Source of the DNA: Bordetella parapertussis
Lineage (GTDB): Bacteria; Pseudomonadota; Gammaproteobacteria; Burkholderiales; Burkholderiaceae_D
Direction: 5' to 3'
DNA: 13,846 bases
NCBI GenBank assembly: GCA_945883145.1
Contig: CAMCXB010000062.1
Span: 1-13,846, forward strand
The position numbers and the translations under genes were made by a program. Positions 1 to 7,542 of this stretch are shown here, piece by piece (the first letter of the stretch is position 1; every line of letters starts with the position of its first letter). The notes below the pieces were generated by a model. It was not told the origin of the DNA and ran no database searches. It saw nothing but the letters and a program-made list of their open reading frames with translations.

Positions 1-384
1 GCATTGGCTGATGCGCGAGTCGTGATAAGTAAAGGTCTAGTTGATGTTTTATCAAATAAAAATATTTTATATGGCAGCTTAACGGGGAATCGCTTGCAGT
101 TAGGTGGTCGTTTACAACCCAAGCAATTGCCTTGGTATCGCATACAGCAATTTGAATTACCTCATACAAAAAATACCATCATAGAGGAAGCGAGTGCAAC
201 TCAGTCGGTGACTAGACATCTTTATCGAGTCACGATATTGGCTTATGGAGCACAGTCAACTACACAAGTGATGCTGGAATCTGATTTTTCTAAAGTCGGT
301 TGTGAGCAAGATCATGCATGTGAAAATTTTTCACTACGTAGACTGAATTGGCGCTTATTAGATCAGCTGCCAGCTGATTGGTAG
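1..384 (+). CDS. Minor pilin, PilX-like C-terminal part (5'-truncated by window edge)
   Basis: The frame is open from the first base and stops at a TAG, so this is probably the 3' end of a longer gene; the TTG at position 4 need not be its start. About 127 residues are visible. The C-terminal half reads YRVTILAYGAQ, then a V-M-L-E-S-D stretch, which resembles the C-terminal strands of PilX/PilW-type minor pilins of type IV pili (typically YRxTxxxxG... followed by a VVLQS-like strand). A Cys pair about seven residues apart follows (GCEQDHAC) and could form a disulfide. The next gene is a FimT-type pseudopilin, which supports a minor-pilin cluster. The family call rests on this weak resemblance and on context; the prepilin leader would lie upstream of the window. 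Confidence 0.45.
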   Translation, partial: ALADARVVISKGLVDVLSNKNILYGSLTGNRLQLGGRLQPKQLPWYRIQQFELPHTKNTIIEEASATQSVTRHLYRVTILAYGAQSTTQVMLESDFSKVGCEQDHACENFSLRRLNWRLLDQLPADW

Positions 385-426
385 CTTGAATCAGCGGTTA
401 TTAAAAAATTTATTTAAATTTAGCTG

Positions 427-969
427 ATGTTAATGAAACCTCCTTCAGTATTCCTTAAAGGATTTTCATTGATGGAGCTGCTGACATTATTAAGCATTAC
501 TGCCATTTTGATTTCTTTAGCTAGGCCATCAATGAAAGACTTTATTGATACAGTGCGAGTAGTGACAGCCGCTAATCAACTTTATTCTGCTATAGGGTTG
601 ACTCGTTCTGAGGCAATGAAACGTGGAGTGCGTGTTGACTTGATTCCATTACAAGCGAAAGATTTTTCAGAGGGATGGGTAGTGATAATCGATAGCAATA
701 CAAATCATGTTGCTGATGCAGGAGAAGTTATTGTGCAGCGTAGCGCTAGCCTGCCGGATCAATTAATAATCAAAACGCAATTGCGTGATAACGCTGCCCC
801 TTATCTTGCTTTTGATCCTAGTGGTCGTCCACGCAGTAATGCAAGTAGTGATTTACCTCAGATAGGATCGCTACTTCTGACTGTGGGTCAGAAAAAACGT
901 AAACTCATTATGGCCTTTCTGGGGCGAGTCAGAATCTGTGATCCGGATAAAACTCCCTCAACTTGTTAG
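427..969 (+). CDS. fimT: Type IV pilus minor pseudopilin, FimT/GspH family
   Basis: The protein has 180 residues with a class III prepilin leader: a short basic segment ending K11-G12, then F13-S-L-M-E17-L, so the prepilin peptidase should cut after Gly12 and leave Phe1 and Glu5 on the mature protein. A hydrophobic helix follows (about residues 13-36). The body has FimT/GspH hallmarks: TRSEAMKRGVRV after the helix, GWVVIIDSN, FDPSGRPR, and a C-terminal GRVRICDP with a Cys pair (C171 and C180 region). The family primes or caps type IV pilus or type II secretion pseudopilus fibres in the inner membrane. Start choice is uncertain between ATG 427 and ATG 433; neither has a clear Shine-Dalgarno. 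It follows the PilX-like gene by 42 bases. The symbol is a family label; GspH-like is the alternative. Confidence 0.85.
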   Translation: MLMKPPSVFLKGFSLMELLTLLSITAILISLARPSMKDFIDTVRVVTAANQLYSAIGLTRSEAMKRGVRVDLIPLQAKDFSEGWVVIIDSNTNHVADAGEVIVQRSASLPDQLIIKTQLRDNAAPYLAFDPSGRPRSNASSDLPQIGSLLLTVGQKKRKLIMAFLGRVRICDPDKTPSTC

Positions 970-982
970 AATAGCGTCCATT
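967..982 (+). promoter_or_regulatory. Candidate ribD promoter: -10 plus shared downstream 9-mer
   Basis: TAGAAT at 967-972 overlaps the end of the pilin gene and is followed one base later by GCGTCCATT (974-982). The same nine bases follow a TAAAAT just ahead of ribBX. No good -35 hexamer is visible 16-18 bases upstream. This is inference from spacing and recurrence only. Confidence 0.35.
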
Positions 983-1032
983 GTTTTTTCTTTTCGCCTA
1001 TTTGCTGGGCTAGTCTTTACGCTAAATTTTCT

Positions 1033-2154
1033 GTGAACATTACTAACGATACCGAAGGTATGCGCCGTGCGTTGAAGCAGGCTGCAAAAAGTCTATTCAT
1101 CGCTACGCCTAATCCGCGCGTAGGCTGTGTGATTGTGCAAAATGGTGAGATTGTGGCTGAAGGTTATACCCATGCACCTAGCGAGCCGCATGCTGAAGCG
1201 GATGCACTGCGTAATGCCGCTGCCACTGGTAAGCAAGTGCGCGGTGCAACTGCCTACGTTACCTTAGAGCCTTGTAGTCATCAGGGACGGACCCCGCCTT
1301 GTGCGGATGCATTGATTGCCGCAGGAATTAAACGCGTGGTGATTGCTACCCTAGATTCAAATCCTCTCGTTGCTGGTGCAGGTGTGGCACGATTACAGCA
1401 AGCTGGCATCGAAGTTGTTACGGGTGTGTGTGAAGCAGAAGCGCGTGAAATGAATATCGGTTTCTTTTCACGCATGGAGCGGGGTCGTCCTTGGGTGCGT
1501 ATGAAGATTGCCTCCAGTTTAGATGGAGGTACCGCGCTCTTAAATGGCAGCAGTCAATGGATAACCTCTGAAGCAGCACGTGAAGATGGTCATGTGTGGC
1601 GAGCACAATCTTGTGCCATCCTGACTGGCATCGGCACCGTGGATCAAGATGATCCACAAATGAATGTTCGCGCGATTGCTACCACGCGCCAGCCTAAGCG
1701 CATTGTGATTGATAGTAAATTACAAATTAATCCGGATGCAAAAATTTTGCATGGTGGCGGTACTTGGATTTTTGCAGTAAGTGCCAAGCGCGAACAAATA
1801 GCGCGTTTGCAAGATGCTGGTAATGAAGTCATTTTACTGCCTGATACGCATGGCAAAGTTGATTTAGCTGAACTCATGCGTGAATTAGGACGACGTGAAA
1901 TCAATGAGCTGCATATAGAAGCAGGATTTAAACTCAATGGCTCATTGCTCAAGAGTGGCTGTGTTGATGAGCTACTAATTTATTTGGCTCCTTCATTATT
2001 AGGGCAGTCTATGGGAATAGCGAATTTACCGACACTGATTGATTTAGCAGATCGCCTGCAATTTAGCTTTCATGACGTTAAACAAATAGGTAAGGATTTG
2101 CGTTTGCGTGCACGAGATATTTCATTAGCGATGTCTTCTAGCTCTGGAAAATAA
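1033..2154 (+). CDS. ribD: Bifunctional pyrimidine deaminase / uracil reductase RibD
   Basis: RibD performs the second and third steps of riboflavin synthesis: deamination of the GTP-derived diaminopyrimidine, then NADPH-dependent reduction of the ribosyl side chain. The N-terminal deaminase (about residues 8-145) has TPNPRVGCVI, the zinc/proton-transfer motif H53-A-E55, and the second zinc motif P80-C81...C90 (PCSHQGRTPPC). The C-terminal reductase (about 152-366) has RPWVRMKIASSLDG, WITSEAARED and GIGTVDQDDP. The length of 373 residues is normal for the fused enzyme. The start is a GTG at 1033, chosen because it gives the usual short lead before the deaminase helix; ATG 1060 is too close to conserved sequence to be preferred. 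It is the first gene of the rib operon, 63 bases after the pilin gene and 4 bases before ribE. Confidence 0.97.
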   Translation: MNITNDTEGMRRALKQAAKSLFIATPNPRVGCVIVQNGEIVAEGYTHAPSEPHAEADALRNAAATGKQVRGATAYVTLEPCSHQGRTPPCADALIAAGIKRVVIATLDSNPLVAGAGVARLQQAGIEVVTGVCEAEAREMNIGFFSRMERGRPWVRMKIASSLDGGTALLNGSSQWITSEAAREDGHVWRAQSCAILTGIGTVDQDDPQMNVRAIATTRQPKRIVIDSKLQINPDAKILHGGGTWIFAVSAKREQIARLQDAGNEVILLPDTHGKVDLAELMRELGRREINELHIEAGFKLNGSLLKSGCVDELLIYLAPSLLGQSMGIANLPTLIDLADRLQFSFHDVKQIGKDLRLRARDISLAMSSSSGK

Positions 2155-2158
2155 AAAT

Positions 2159-2797
2159 ATGTTTACAGGAATCGTAGCAGCAGTGGGTCGTATTACTACT
2201 ATCACAGCATTGGATGAGAATGATGCTCATGCAGGTGTGCGTTTACACATAGCGGCAGGTGATCTCGCGTTAGAGGATGTGGCGATTGGTGACTCTATCG
2301 CTATTAACGGCGCTTGTATGACGGTGACACAAAAAACAGACAACGCATTCACGGTTGATGTATCACGTGAAAGCTTGAATTGCACAGTAGGCTTAGATAC
2401 AGTCGGTGAAGTCAATCTTGAAAAAGCGCTGACCTTAGCCGATCGCTTGGGTGGTCATTTAGTTTCAGGCCATGTGGATGGACTAGGTAAAGTTATGCGT
2501 TTTGAGCCCATAGGAGAGTCTTGGGAGTTGGTAATCGAAGCACCTGCATCGCTTGCTAAATATCTTGCTTATAAAGGATCGATTGTGGTCAATGGTGTTT
2601 CTCTCACCGTGAACCGTGTCAGTGATAGCGCAACAGGCTGTGTAGTGTCGATTAATCTTATTCCGCATACGATTGCGGCGACCACCTTAAAGCACTTAAA
2701 AAGTGGCTCGCAAGTGAATTTAGAGATAGATTTAATCGCACGTTATGTAGAACGCATGCTCTCGGTGTCGATCTTACAGCCATCGATGCCAAATTAG
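2159..2797 (+). CDS. ribE: Riboflavin synthase, alpha chain
   Basis: This enzyme dismutates two 6,7-dimethyl-8-ribityllumazine molecules to riboflavin, the last pathway step. The protein (212 residues) starts with the diagnostic MFTGIV and shows the internal duplication of the family. Repeat one contains SIAINGACMTV (residues 47-56). Repeat two begins near LGGHLVSGHVDG (97-108) and contains VNGVSLTVN (144-152). The active-site-type INLIPHTI (165-172) and the C-terminal trimerisation helix IDLIARYVERML are present. It starts 4 bases after ribD with a weak GGA upstream, so translational coupling is likely. The gene is called ribE in Proteobacteria and ribC in some annotations. Confidence 0.96.
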   Translation: MFTGIVAAVGRITTITALDENDAHAGVRLHIAAGDLALEDVAIGDSIAINGACMTVTQKTDNAFTVDVSRESLNCTVGLDTVGEVNLEKALTLADRLGGHLVSGHVDGLGKVMRFEPIGESWELVIEAPASLAKYLAYKGSIVVNGVSLTVNRVSDSATGCVVSINLIPHTIAATTLKHLKSGSQVNLEIDLIARYVERMLSVSILQPSMPN

Positions 2798-2844
2798 CAC
2801 GCTTCATCTACAAATAATAGGCTAAGGCTTGTTGGCCGAAATCC

Positions 2845-2863
2845 TATAAAATGTGCGTCCATT
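2845..2863 (+). promoter_or_regulatory. Candidate internal promoter ahead of ribBX
   Basis: In the 78-base gap between ribE and ribBX, TATAAAAT (2845-2852) makes a good -10 region, followed by GCGTCCATT (2855-2863), the same nine bases found downstream of the putative ribD -10. No clear TTGACA-like -35 is seen. The gap is far longer than the other spacings in the operon, which fits an internal promoter. No FMN riboswitch core is visible here. Confidence 0.4.
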
Positions 2864-2875
2864 CTGGATTAGCTC

Positions 2876-3994
2876 ATGTCACTCTCAAGCACAAAAGAAA
2901 TTATTGCCGAGCTACGTGCCGGCCGCATGGTCATACTCGTTGATGAGGAAGATCGTGAAAATGAAGGCGACCTTGTTCTGGCCGCTGATTTTGTTACGCC
3001 CGAAGCCATTAACTTTATGGCCAGATACGGTCGTGGATTGATTTGTTTAACTTTGACGGAACAGCGTTGTGAGCAATTAAATCTATCGATGATGACAACC
3101 CGTAATGGTACTTCCTATGGCACCAACTTTACGGTATCGATAGAAGCAGCAGAAGGCGTTACCACCGGCATATCTGCAGCCGATCGTTCTCGCACCATAG
3201 AAGTTGCGGTTGCACGGCATGCTAAGCCAAATGACATCGTACAGCCCGGACATATCTTTCCATTACGCGCGCAACGTGGTGGCGTGTTAATGCGTGCAGG
3301 TCATACCGAAGCAGGTTGTGATTTAACCGAGTTAGCAGGTTTAACACCGGCAGCCGTTATCTGTGAAATTCTAAAAGATGATGGCACCATGGCACGCTTG
3401 CCTGATTTAATGGAATTTGGGCGTGAACATCAACTCAAAATTGGCACGATTGCGGACTTGATTCATTACCGTAGTCAAAACGAAAGTATTGTAGAACGCG
3501 TAGCAGAACGCATGATGCAAACACCTCACGGCAATTTCCGTGCGATTGCTTTTCGTGACAAGCCTAGTCGGGGTGCACACTTAGCCTTAGTACATGGTGA
3601 GATAGCTGGTGATAAAGAAGCGTTGGTAAGAGTCCATCAACCTGTCTCCGTACTTGATCTACTTGAAACTGAAGCCACCACGCATTCATGGAGTATGGCT
3701 GCCGCTATGAATGCGATACAAAAATCTGAGCGTGGTGTTTTAGTGTTATTGAATTGCGAAGAATCTGCCGATCAGTTTTTTACACAATTTGATGCACTCA
3801 CATCACCGCAACCAGAAAAACAAACTGCAGTGCGTGGTGCACGTATGGATTTACGTACCTATGGCATTGGCGCACAAATTTTGCGTGATCTCGGTGTAAA
3901 GAAAATGAAGTTATTGTCTAATCCAAGAAAAATGCCCTCTATGATTGGCTTCGATTTAGAAGTAGTGGGATATCAAAGTAGTCCAAATCATTGA
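2876..3994 (+). CDS. ribB: DHBP synthase RibB fused to a zinc-less RibA-like domain (RibBX type)
   Basis: The N-terminal domain (about residues 1-205) is a complete 3,4-dihydroxy-2-butanone 4-phosphate synthase, which converts ribulose 5-phosphate to DHBP and formate. The acidic Mg/substrate loop DEEDRENEGD is at 23-32, and YGTNFTVSIEAAEGVTTG, PGHIFPLRAQ, RAGHTEAGCDL and DDGTMARLPD are all present. The C-terminal domain (about 212-370) aligns with GTP cyclohydrolase II, but where RibA has RVHSEC and a CDC zinc motif this protein has R252-V-H254-QPVSVLDLLETEATTH, with no zinc cysteines. It keeps the later part, including RTYGIGAQILRDLGV and LLSNPRK. This matches the RibBX variant described in Proteobacteria, in which the tail lacks cyclohydrolase activity. 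A separate ribA is therefore expected elsewhere. The ATG at 2876 is set by the RibB N-terminus; a weak GGA lies upstream. It precedes ribH by 10 bases. Confidence 0.95.
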   Translation: MSLSSTKEIIAELRAGRMVILVDEEDRENEGDLVLAADFVTPEAINFMARYGRGLICLTLTEQRCEQLNLSMMTTRNGTSYGTNFTVSIEAAEGVTTGISAADRSRTIEVAVARHAKPNDIVQPGHIFPLRAQRGGVLMRAGHTEAGCDLTELAGLTPAAVICEILKDDGTMARLPDLMEFGREHQLKIGTIADLIHYRSQNESIVERVAERMMQTPHGNFRAIAFRDKPSRGAHLALVHGEIAGDKEALVRVHQPVSVLDLLETEATTHSWSMAAAMNAIQKSERGVLVLLNCEESADQFFTQFDALTSPQPEKQTAVRGARMDLRTYGIGAQILRDLGVKKMKLLSNPRKMPSMIGFDLEVVGYQSSPNH

Positions 3995-4004
3995 GGGAGT
4001 CATC

Positions 4005-4490
4005 ATGAGCGTAGGAAGCTATAAACCAGATTTTCAAGGTGCAGGTTTACGCATAGGTATTGTACAAGCACGATTCAATGAAGATATTGGTCATGGATTA
4101 CTCGTTGCATGTTTGAGCGAATTAAATAATTTAGGCGTGGCAGATGAAGACATCTTGCATGTGACAGTGCCAGGCGCATTAGAAGTCCCACTCGCTTTAC
4201 AAAAAATGGCAGAGACAGAACAGTTTGATGCCTTAATAGCCTTAGGTGCTGTGATACGAGGTGAGACCTATCACTTTGAATTAGTGTCGAATGAATCTGG
4301 TGCCGGCATTACACGCATAGGTTTAGATTTTGGTATTCCGATTGCAAATGCAGTCTTGACCACAGAAACAGATGAGCAGGCAGAAGTGCGTATGCAGGAA
4401 AAAGGCGCTGATGCAGCACGAGCTGCGGTGGAGATGGCCAATCTCATCGCAGCAATGGAAGAATTAGCTGAGCCCTCAGAAGACGATTAA
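4005..4490 (+). CDS. ribH: 6,7-dimethyl-8-ribityllumazine synthase
   Basis: RibH condenses DHBP (from RibB) with the ribitylaminouracil made through RibD, supplying the substrate of riboflavin synthase. The family normally forms pentamers or 60-mer shells. Visible signatures are RFNEDI near residue 24, VTVPGALEVPLAL, ALGAVIRGETYH with the likely catalytic His90, then FELVSNESGAGI, and GIPIANAVLTTETDEQAEVR with the phosphate-binding Arg. The length of 161 residues is typical, with an acidic C-terminal tail. A good GGGAG lies about 8 bases ahead of the ATG, the clearest ribosome binding site of the operon. ribBX ends 10 bases upstream and nusB follows after 12 bases. Confidence 0.97.
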   Translation: MSVGSYKPDFQGAGLRIGIVQARFNEDIGHGLLVACLSELNNLGVADEDILHVTVPGALEVPLALQKMAETEQFDALIALGAVIRGETYHFELVSNESGAGITRIGLDFGIPIANAVLTTETDEQAEVRMQEKGADAARAAVEMANLIAAMEELAEPSEDD

Positions 4491-4502
4491 GGCATACACC
4501 GT

Positions 4503-4967
4503 ATGAATCAAAAATCACAGCATGCCAATCCGAATAAAAATCGACCTCCACGTCATAGAGCGCGTGAATTTGCGTTGCAAGGCATTTATCAATGGTTATT
4601 GAACCAAGAGGATACGGGTGTCATAGATGCGCATATACGTAATGCACATGGATTTGAAAAAGCAGATGCAGAGCATTTCGATATTCTTTTACATGGCGTG
4701 ATTAAAAATGCAGAAACGCTGCGTTCAAGTATTGCTCCCTTCATTGATCGTAGTATCGAAGAACTATCGCCGATTGAACATGCTGCCTTATTGATTGGTA
4801 CCTTTGAATTAGCGCATCATATAGAAATTCCTTATCGCGTTGTGATTAATGAAGCAGTCGAGTTGACTAAATCATTTGGTGGCATCGATGGTCATAAATA
4901 TGTGAATGGCGTACTCGACAAACTCGCTTCCACAATGCGTGCTGAAGAAGTCGCTGCACGTAGTTAG
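4503..4967 (+). CDS. nusB: Transcription antitermination factor NusB
   Basis: NusB binds boxA RNA with NusE (ribosomal protein S10) and supports antitermination of rRNA operons. The protein has 154 residues: a basic, polar N-terminal extension of about 18 residues, then RAREFALQGIYQWLLN, the usual opening of the helical NusB fold. Further family features are HGVIKNAETLRSSIAPFIDRS, LSPIEHAALLIGTFEL, PYRVVINEAVELTKSFGG and the terminal KYVNGVLDKLA. It begins 12 bases after ribH and is presumably cotranscribed; the ribH-nusB pair is common in bacteria. No strong Shine-Dalgarno is visible. The next gene begins 11 bases after its stop. Confidence 0.97.
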   Translation: MNQKSQHANPNKNRPPRHRAREFALQGIYQWLLNQEDTGVIDAHIRNAHGFEKADAEHFDILLHGVIKNAETLRSSIAPFIDRSIEELSPIEHAALLIGTFELAHHIEIPYRVVINEAVELTKSFGGIDGHKYVNGVLDKLASTMRAEEVAARS

Positions 4968-4978
4968 TTCAATTATTG

Positions 4979-6157
4979 ATGCACGCAATGTCAGCTCATT
5001 TTTCACTTGCATCTCGTCTGGAAAAAATTGAACCTTTCCATGTGATGGAATTAATTAAGATGGCAGCGGCGTTGGAAGATCAAGGTCGCTCCATTATTCA
5101 CATGGGCATAGGCGAATCCGATTTCTCCGTTGCGCAACCCGTTAGTGATGCAGCAAGCGCAGCGATTGCTGCAGGTAAAACACGCTATACCCATGCCACG
5201 GGTTTGCCTGAACTGCGTGAAGCGATTTCGCAGCACTATCAAACTGCTTATGGCATAACTGTTCCTGCGTCGCGCATCATCATTACAGCAGGTGCTTCAG
5301 GCGCATTGTTATTAGCTTGTGCCGCTTTAGTTGAGGCCGGCAGTGAAGTGTTAATGCCCGATCCTTGTTATCCCTGTAATCGTCATTTTGTTTCTGCATT
5401 TGAAGGCATTCCACAATTAATCCCCAGTGGGCCAGCAGAACGTTTTCAATTATCAGCGGCTTTAGTAAAACAACATTGGGGTGCTAATACGCGTGGTGTG
5501 TTGCTTGCATCGCCTTCTAATCCTACTGGCACAACCATAGAAACCACAGAGCTCGCACAGATTGTGGACTTAGTGCGTGAGCGACAAGGCTTTACTTTAG
5601 TTGATGAAATTTATCAGGGGCTAACCTATGATGCAGCGCCTTATAGCGCGCTTGCATTGGGTGAAGATGTGATTGTGATTAATAGCTTCTCAAAATATTT
5701 CAACATGACAGGATGGCGTTTAGGTTGGTTAGTTGTACCGCCTAACTTATTACCTGCAATTGAAAAACTAGCGCAGAACATGTTTATTTGCGCCTCTAGC
5801 ATTGCGCAACATGCTGCATTAGCTTGTTTCACACCAGAGTCACTGGCTATATTTGAATCACGCAAATCAGAGTTTCATCGCCGACGTGATTACATCGTGC
5901 CCGCTTTACGTGATTTAGGATTCAATATTCCTGTGACACCGGATGGTGCTTTTTATGTGTATGCAGATTGCAGTGCATTCTCGAATGATGCTGATGCATT
6001 GACCAAAGATATCTTGAATAAAACAGGTGTGGTTGTGGTGCCAGGTTTAGATTTTGGTTCGCACACAGCAGGGCATTACATACGTGTTTCTTATTCCACT
6101 TCAATGTCGCAATTAGAAGAAGCGGTCAGTCGTTTGCGAGCCTATTTGCATCCGTAG
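4979..6157 (+). CDS. PLP-dependent class I/II aminotransferase (AspC-like fold type I)
   Basis: A cytoplasmic pyridoxal-phosphate aminotransferase of about 392 residues. Family landmarks are GIGESDFSVAQP near the N-terminus, TRYTHATGLPELREAIS, ITAGASGALLLA (phosphate-cradle region), ASPSNPTGT (cofactor/substrate Asn), VDEIYQGLTYD (Asp contacting the pyridine nitrogen), and NSFSKYFNMTGWRLGW with the Schiff-base Lys at residue 239 (numbered from ATG 4979). The C-terminal YIRVSYSTS carries the carboxylate-binding Arg. The substrate cannot be read from sequence; aspartate, alanine or aromatic specificity are all possible. Start choice is open: TTG 4976, ATG 4979 and ATG 4988 are all in frame with no clear Shine-Dalgarno. 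It follows nusB closely, as in many Burkholderiales, and probably belongs to the rib-nusB transcription unit. Confidence 0.9.
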   Translation: MHAMSAHFSLASRLEKIEPFHVMELIKMAAALEDQGRSIIHMGIGESDFSVAQPVSDAASAAIAAGKTRYTHATGLPELREAISQHYQTAYGITVPASRIIITAGASGALLLACAALVEAGSEVLMPDPCYPCNRHFVSAFEGIPQLIPSGPAERFQLSAALVKQHWGANTRGVLLASPSNPTGTTIETTELAQIVDLVRERQGFTLVDEIYQGLTYDAAPYSALALGEDVIVINSFSKYFNMTGWRLGWLVVPPNLLPAIEKLAQNMFICASSIAQHAALACFTPESLAIFESRKSEFHRRRDYIVPALRDLGFNIPVTPDGAFYVYADCSAFSNDADALTKDILNKTGVVVVPGLDFGSHTAGHYIRVSYSTSMSQLEEAVSRLRAYLHP

Positions 6158-6168
6158 GTATTGGGTGT

Positions 6169-6200
6169 TTCGTACGATGTCGCTACGCTAATCGTCCGAA
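6169..6200. terminator. Stem-loop between convergent genes, possible terminator
   Basis: TTCGTACGAT (6169-6178) and ATCGTCCGAA (6191-6200) pair over 10 positions with one mismatch and a 12-base loop. It lies between the end of the aminotransferase gene and the end of the minus-strand transglycosylase gene, where a shared terminator would be expected. Neither strand has a proper T tract after the stem, so intrinsic termination is doubtful. A second small repeat, AACTA (6203-6207) with TAGTT (6216-6220), overlaps the transglycosylase stop codon. Confidence 0.3.
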
Positions 6201-6218
6201 TAAACTATACACAGCTAG

Positions 6219-7121
6219 TTAAATCTTATTGCCTTGAATAGAACGGGCTTCTGCTTCTTGCAAGGTTGATCGATTAGGATTCACTACAGGTGATGCAAGC
6301 GGTTGAGTGATAGCAGGTGCTGTCTTACCTTGTGAGACATATTGTAGTCGTTGATACTCTGCGAGTACACGTGCACCATAACCACTATCCGTACGTTTAT
6401 TTCCCGCGCCAACATAGAGTTTAAGAGCAGCTTGAACTGAACCACCGCGACGTAAATAGTCTTTCAGTATCAGAGCACCTGCGCGTATATTAGTAACAGG
6501 ATTCAATGCAGATTTACTGCCATCTTTATGTGCAAATTTTTCGCTATGTACTCTAGACATCACTTGCATCAAACCTTGTGCGCCTACATGGCTTTCAGCA
6601 AAAGGATTCATGCGTGATTCAATCGCCATCACGGCTAGAATTAAGAGCGGATCTATGCTGACTTCTTTTGCGCTGGTATAAGCAGCATCAACTAACATTT
6701 TGCTAGCACTGCCTGCAATCTTGTAACGACGTGCTAACCATTTTGTGACTCTGCGTTGTTCGCCTGCTTCCATGATTTGTTCATAGCTTGCAGGGCTAAT
6801 GACGGCATTCGGTTCAGAAGAGCTTTCGTTTAATGCCAATGTCTCAGCAAAAGCCTGAGATTGCGCTTCGGCCTCTAGTTCTAAGTTATTTGTATTAGCA
6901 GAGAGTTGCGTCAATTCCTCACTCAATTGTGGTTTGAATGTGGTGAGAATAGTCCCTGCAATACCTGTTAGCAGTATGAGTGTGAACAGGAGAGGTGCAC
7001 TAGCTTTAAAATTGAAACTAAGAATAGCTAAGCGCTTACTCAGCGCATTGCGTGCAGTCGGTGTGTGGTTTGATAACAATTGTGTATAGCTTAGCGCTGC
7101 CAATGTAAATCGATTCTTCAT
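6219..7121 (-). CDS. Membrane-anchored lytic transglycosylase (SLT domain)
   Basis: A 300-residue protein predicted to cut peptidoglycan glycan strands with formation of 1,6-anhydromuramyl ends. An N-terminal cytoplasmic stretch of about 41 residues precedes one hydrophobic segment (about 42-61), giving a type II membrane topology with the catalytic domain in the periplasm. A polar Glu/Gln-rich linker (about 65-105) follows. The SLT fold spans about 140-260: AVMAIESRMNPFA with the likely catalytic Glu168, G180-AQGLMQVM, NPVTNIRAG and ALKLYVGAG. The tail (265-300) is Pro/Ser-rich. The start is well supported by AGGAG (plus-strand CTCCT, 7127-7131) five bases upstream. It is transcribed against the aminotransferase gene and away from ubiD, so it is a stand-alone unit. 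I cannot assign a specific Mlt name. Confidence 0.88.
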   Translation of the reverse strand: MKNRFTLAALSYTQLLSNHTPTARNALSKRLAILSFNFKASAPLLFTLILLTGIAGTILTTFKPQLSEELTQLSANTNNLELEAEAQSQAFAETLALNESSSEPNAVISPASYEQIMEAGEQRRVTKWLARRYKIAGSASKMLVDAAYTSAKEVSIDPLLILAVMAIESRMNPFAESHVGAQGLMQVMSRVHSEKFAHKDGSKSALNPVTNIRAGALILKDYLRRGGSVQAALKLYVGAGNKRTDSGYGARVLAEYQRLQYVSQGKTAPAITQPLASPVVNPNRSTLQEAEARSIQGNKI

Positions 7122-7126
7122 GAGTG

Positions 7127-7180
7127 CTCCTGAATCATCGCGGCCCTCAAAACGTCTGATAAAACCTGTCTGGCTTTATA
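7127..7180 (-). promoter_or_regulatory. Ribosome binding site and candidate -10 of the transglycosylase gene
   Basis: On the minus strand AGGAG (7127-7131) sits five bases before the ATG. Further upstream TATAAA (plus-strand TTTATA, 7175-7180) could be the -10 hexamer. The sequence 17 bases beyond it is a poor -35. The ribosome binding site is firm; the promoter is tentative. Confidence 0.45.
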
Positions 7181-7395
7181 ACCCCGCTACACCCAATCTA
7201 AAGTTGTTGCGTAGCGAGTTGCCAACCTTGTTTAATCAGAAGCTCTGAGATGAGGCCAATTGCAAGCGTATAGAAATGCTTGAATTCACCGCGAAACAAA
7301 AAACATCATTTATCTGCAAATTCTTATACAAATAAACGTCGGTGCTGCTCTTGGACTTAAATTATGGATATAACTAATTCAGTCTGAGCAATCTT

Positions 7396-7407
7396 GATTA
7401 CGTAATC
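7396..7407. repeat. Perfect 12-bp palindrome, possible operator
   Basis: GATTACGTAATC is fully self-complementary and lies 261 bases ahead of ubiD. A dimeric regulator site is possible; no known consensus is matched. A further stem with an internal loop, AAACC..ATGCT paired with AGCAT..GGTTT, follows at 7409-7437. Confidence 0.35.
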
Positions 7408-7485
7408 TAAACCAAATGCTACATTCAGCATGGGTTTGGATGAAAATACAGTGTCTCCTATACTGCACAGTTCGATCTTTGATCG

Positions 7486-7515
7486 ATCCGTCTACAAAAT
7501 TTTAGCGGATTGTAG
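7486..7515 (+). repeat. Two competing stem-loops upstream of ubiD
   Basis: ATCCG-t-CTA (7486-7494) can pair with TAGCGGAT (7503-7510), an 8-bp stem with one bulge. Alternatively CTACAA (7492-7497) pairs with TTGTAG (7510-7515). The arms overlap, so only one can form. A small hairpin, CGATC-TTT-GATCG, stands just before at 7473-7485. The role is unknown. Confidence 0.35.
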
Positions 7516-7542
7516 GTGTGGGTATATACGTAGTCAACAATG

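Noticed and set aside
2798..2875. FMN riboswitch ahead of ribBX, or ahead of ribD at 970-1032
   Set aside because: Both gaps are too short (78 and 63 bases) for the full element, and the conserved RFN core segments are not present.
7469..7490. TTCGATC resembling a tRNA T-loop
   Set aside because: The flanking bases do not form a T-arm, and no acceptor or anticodon stem is found around it.
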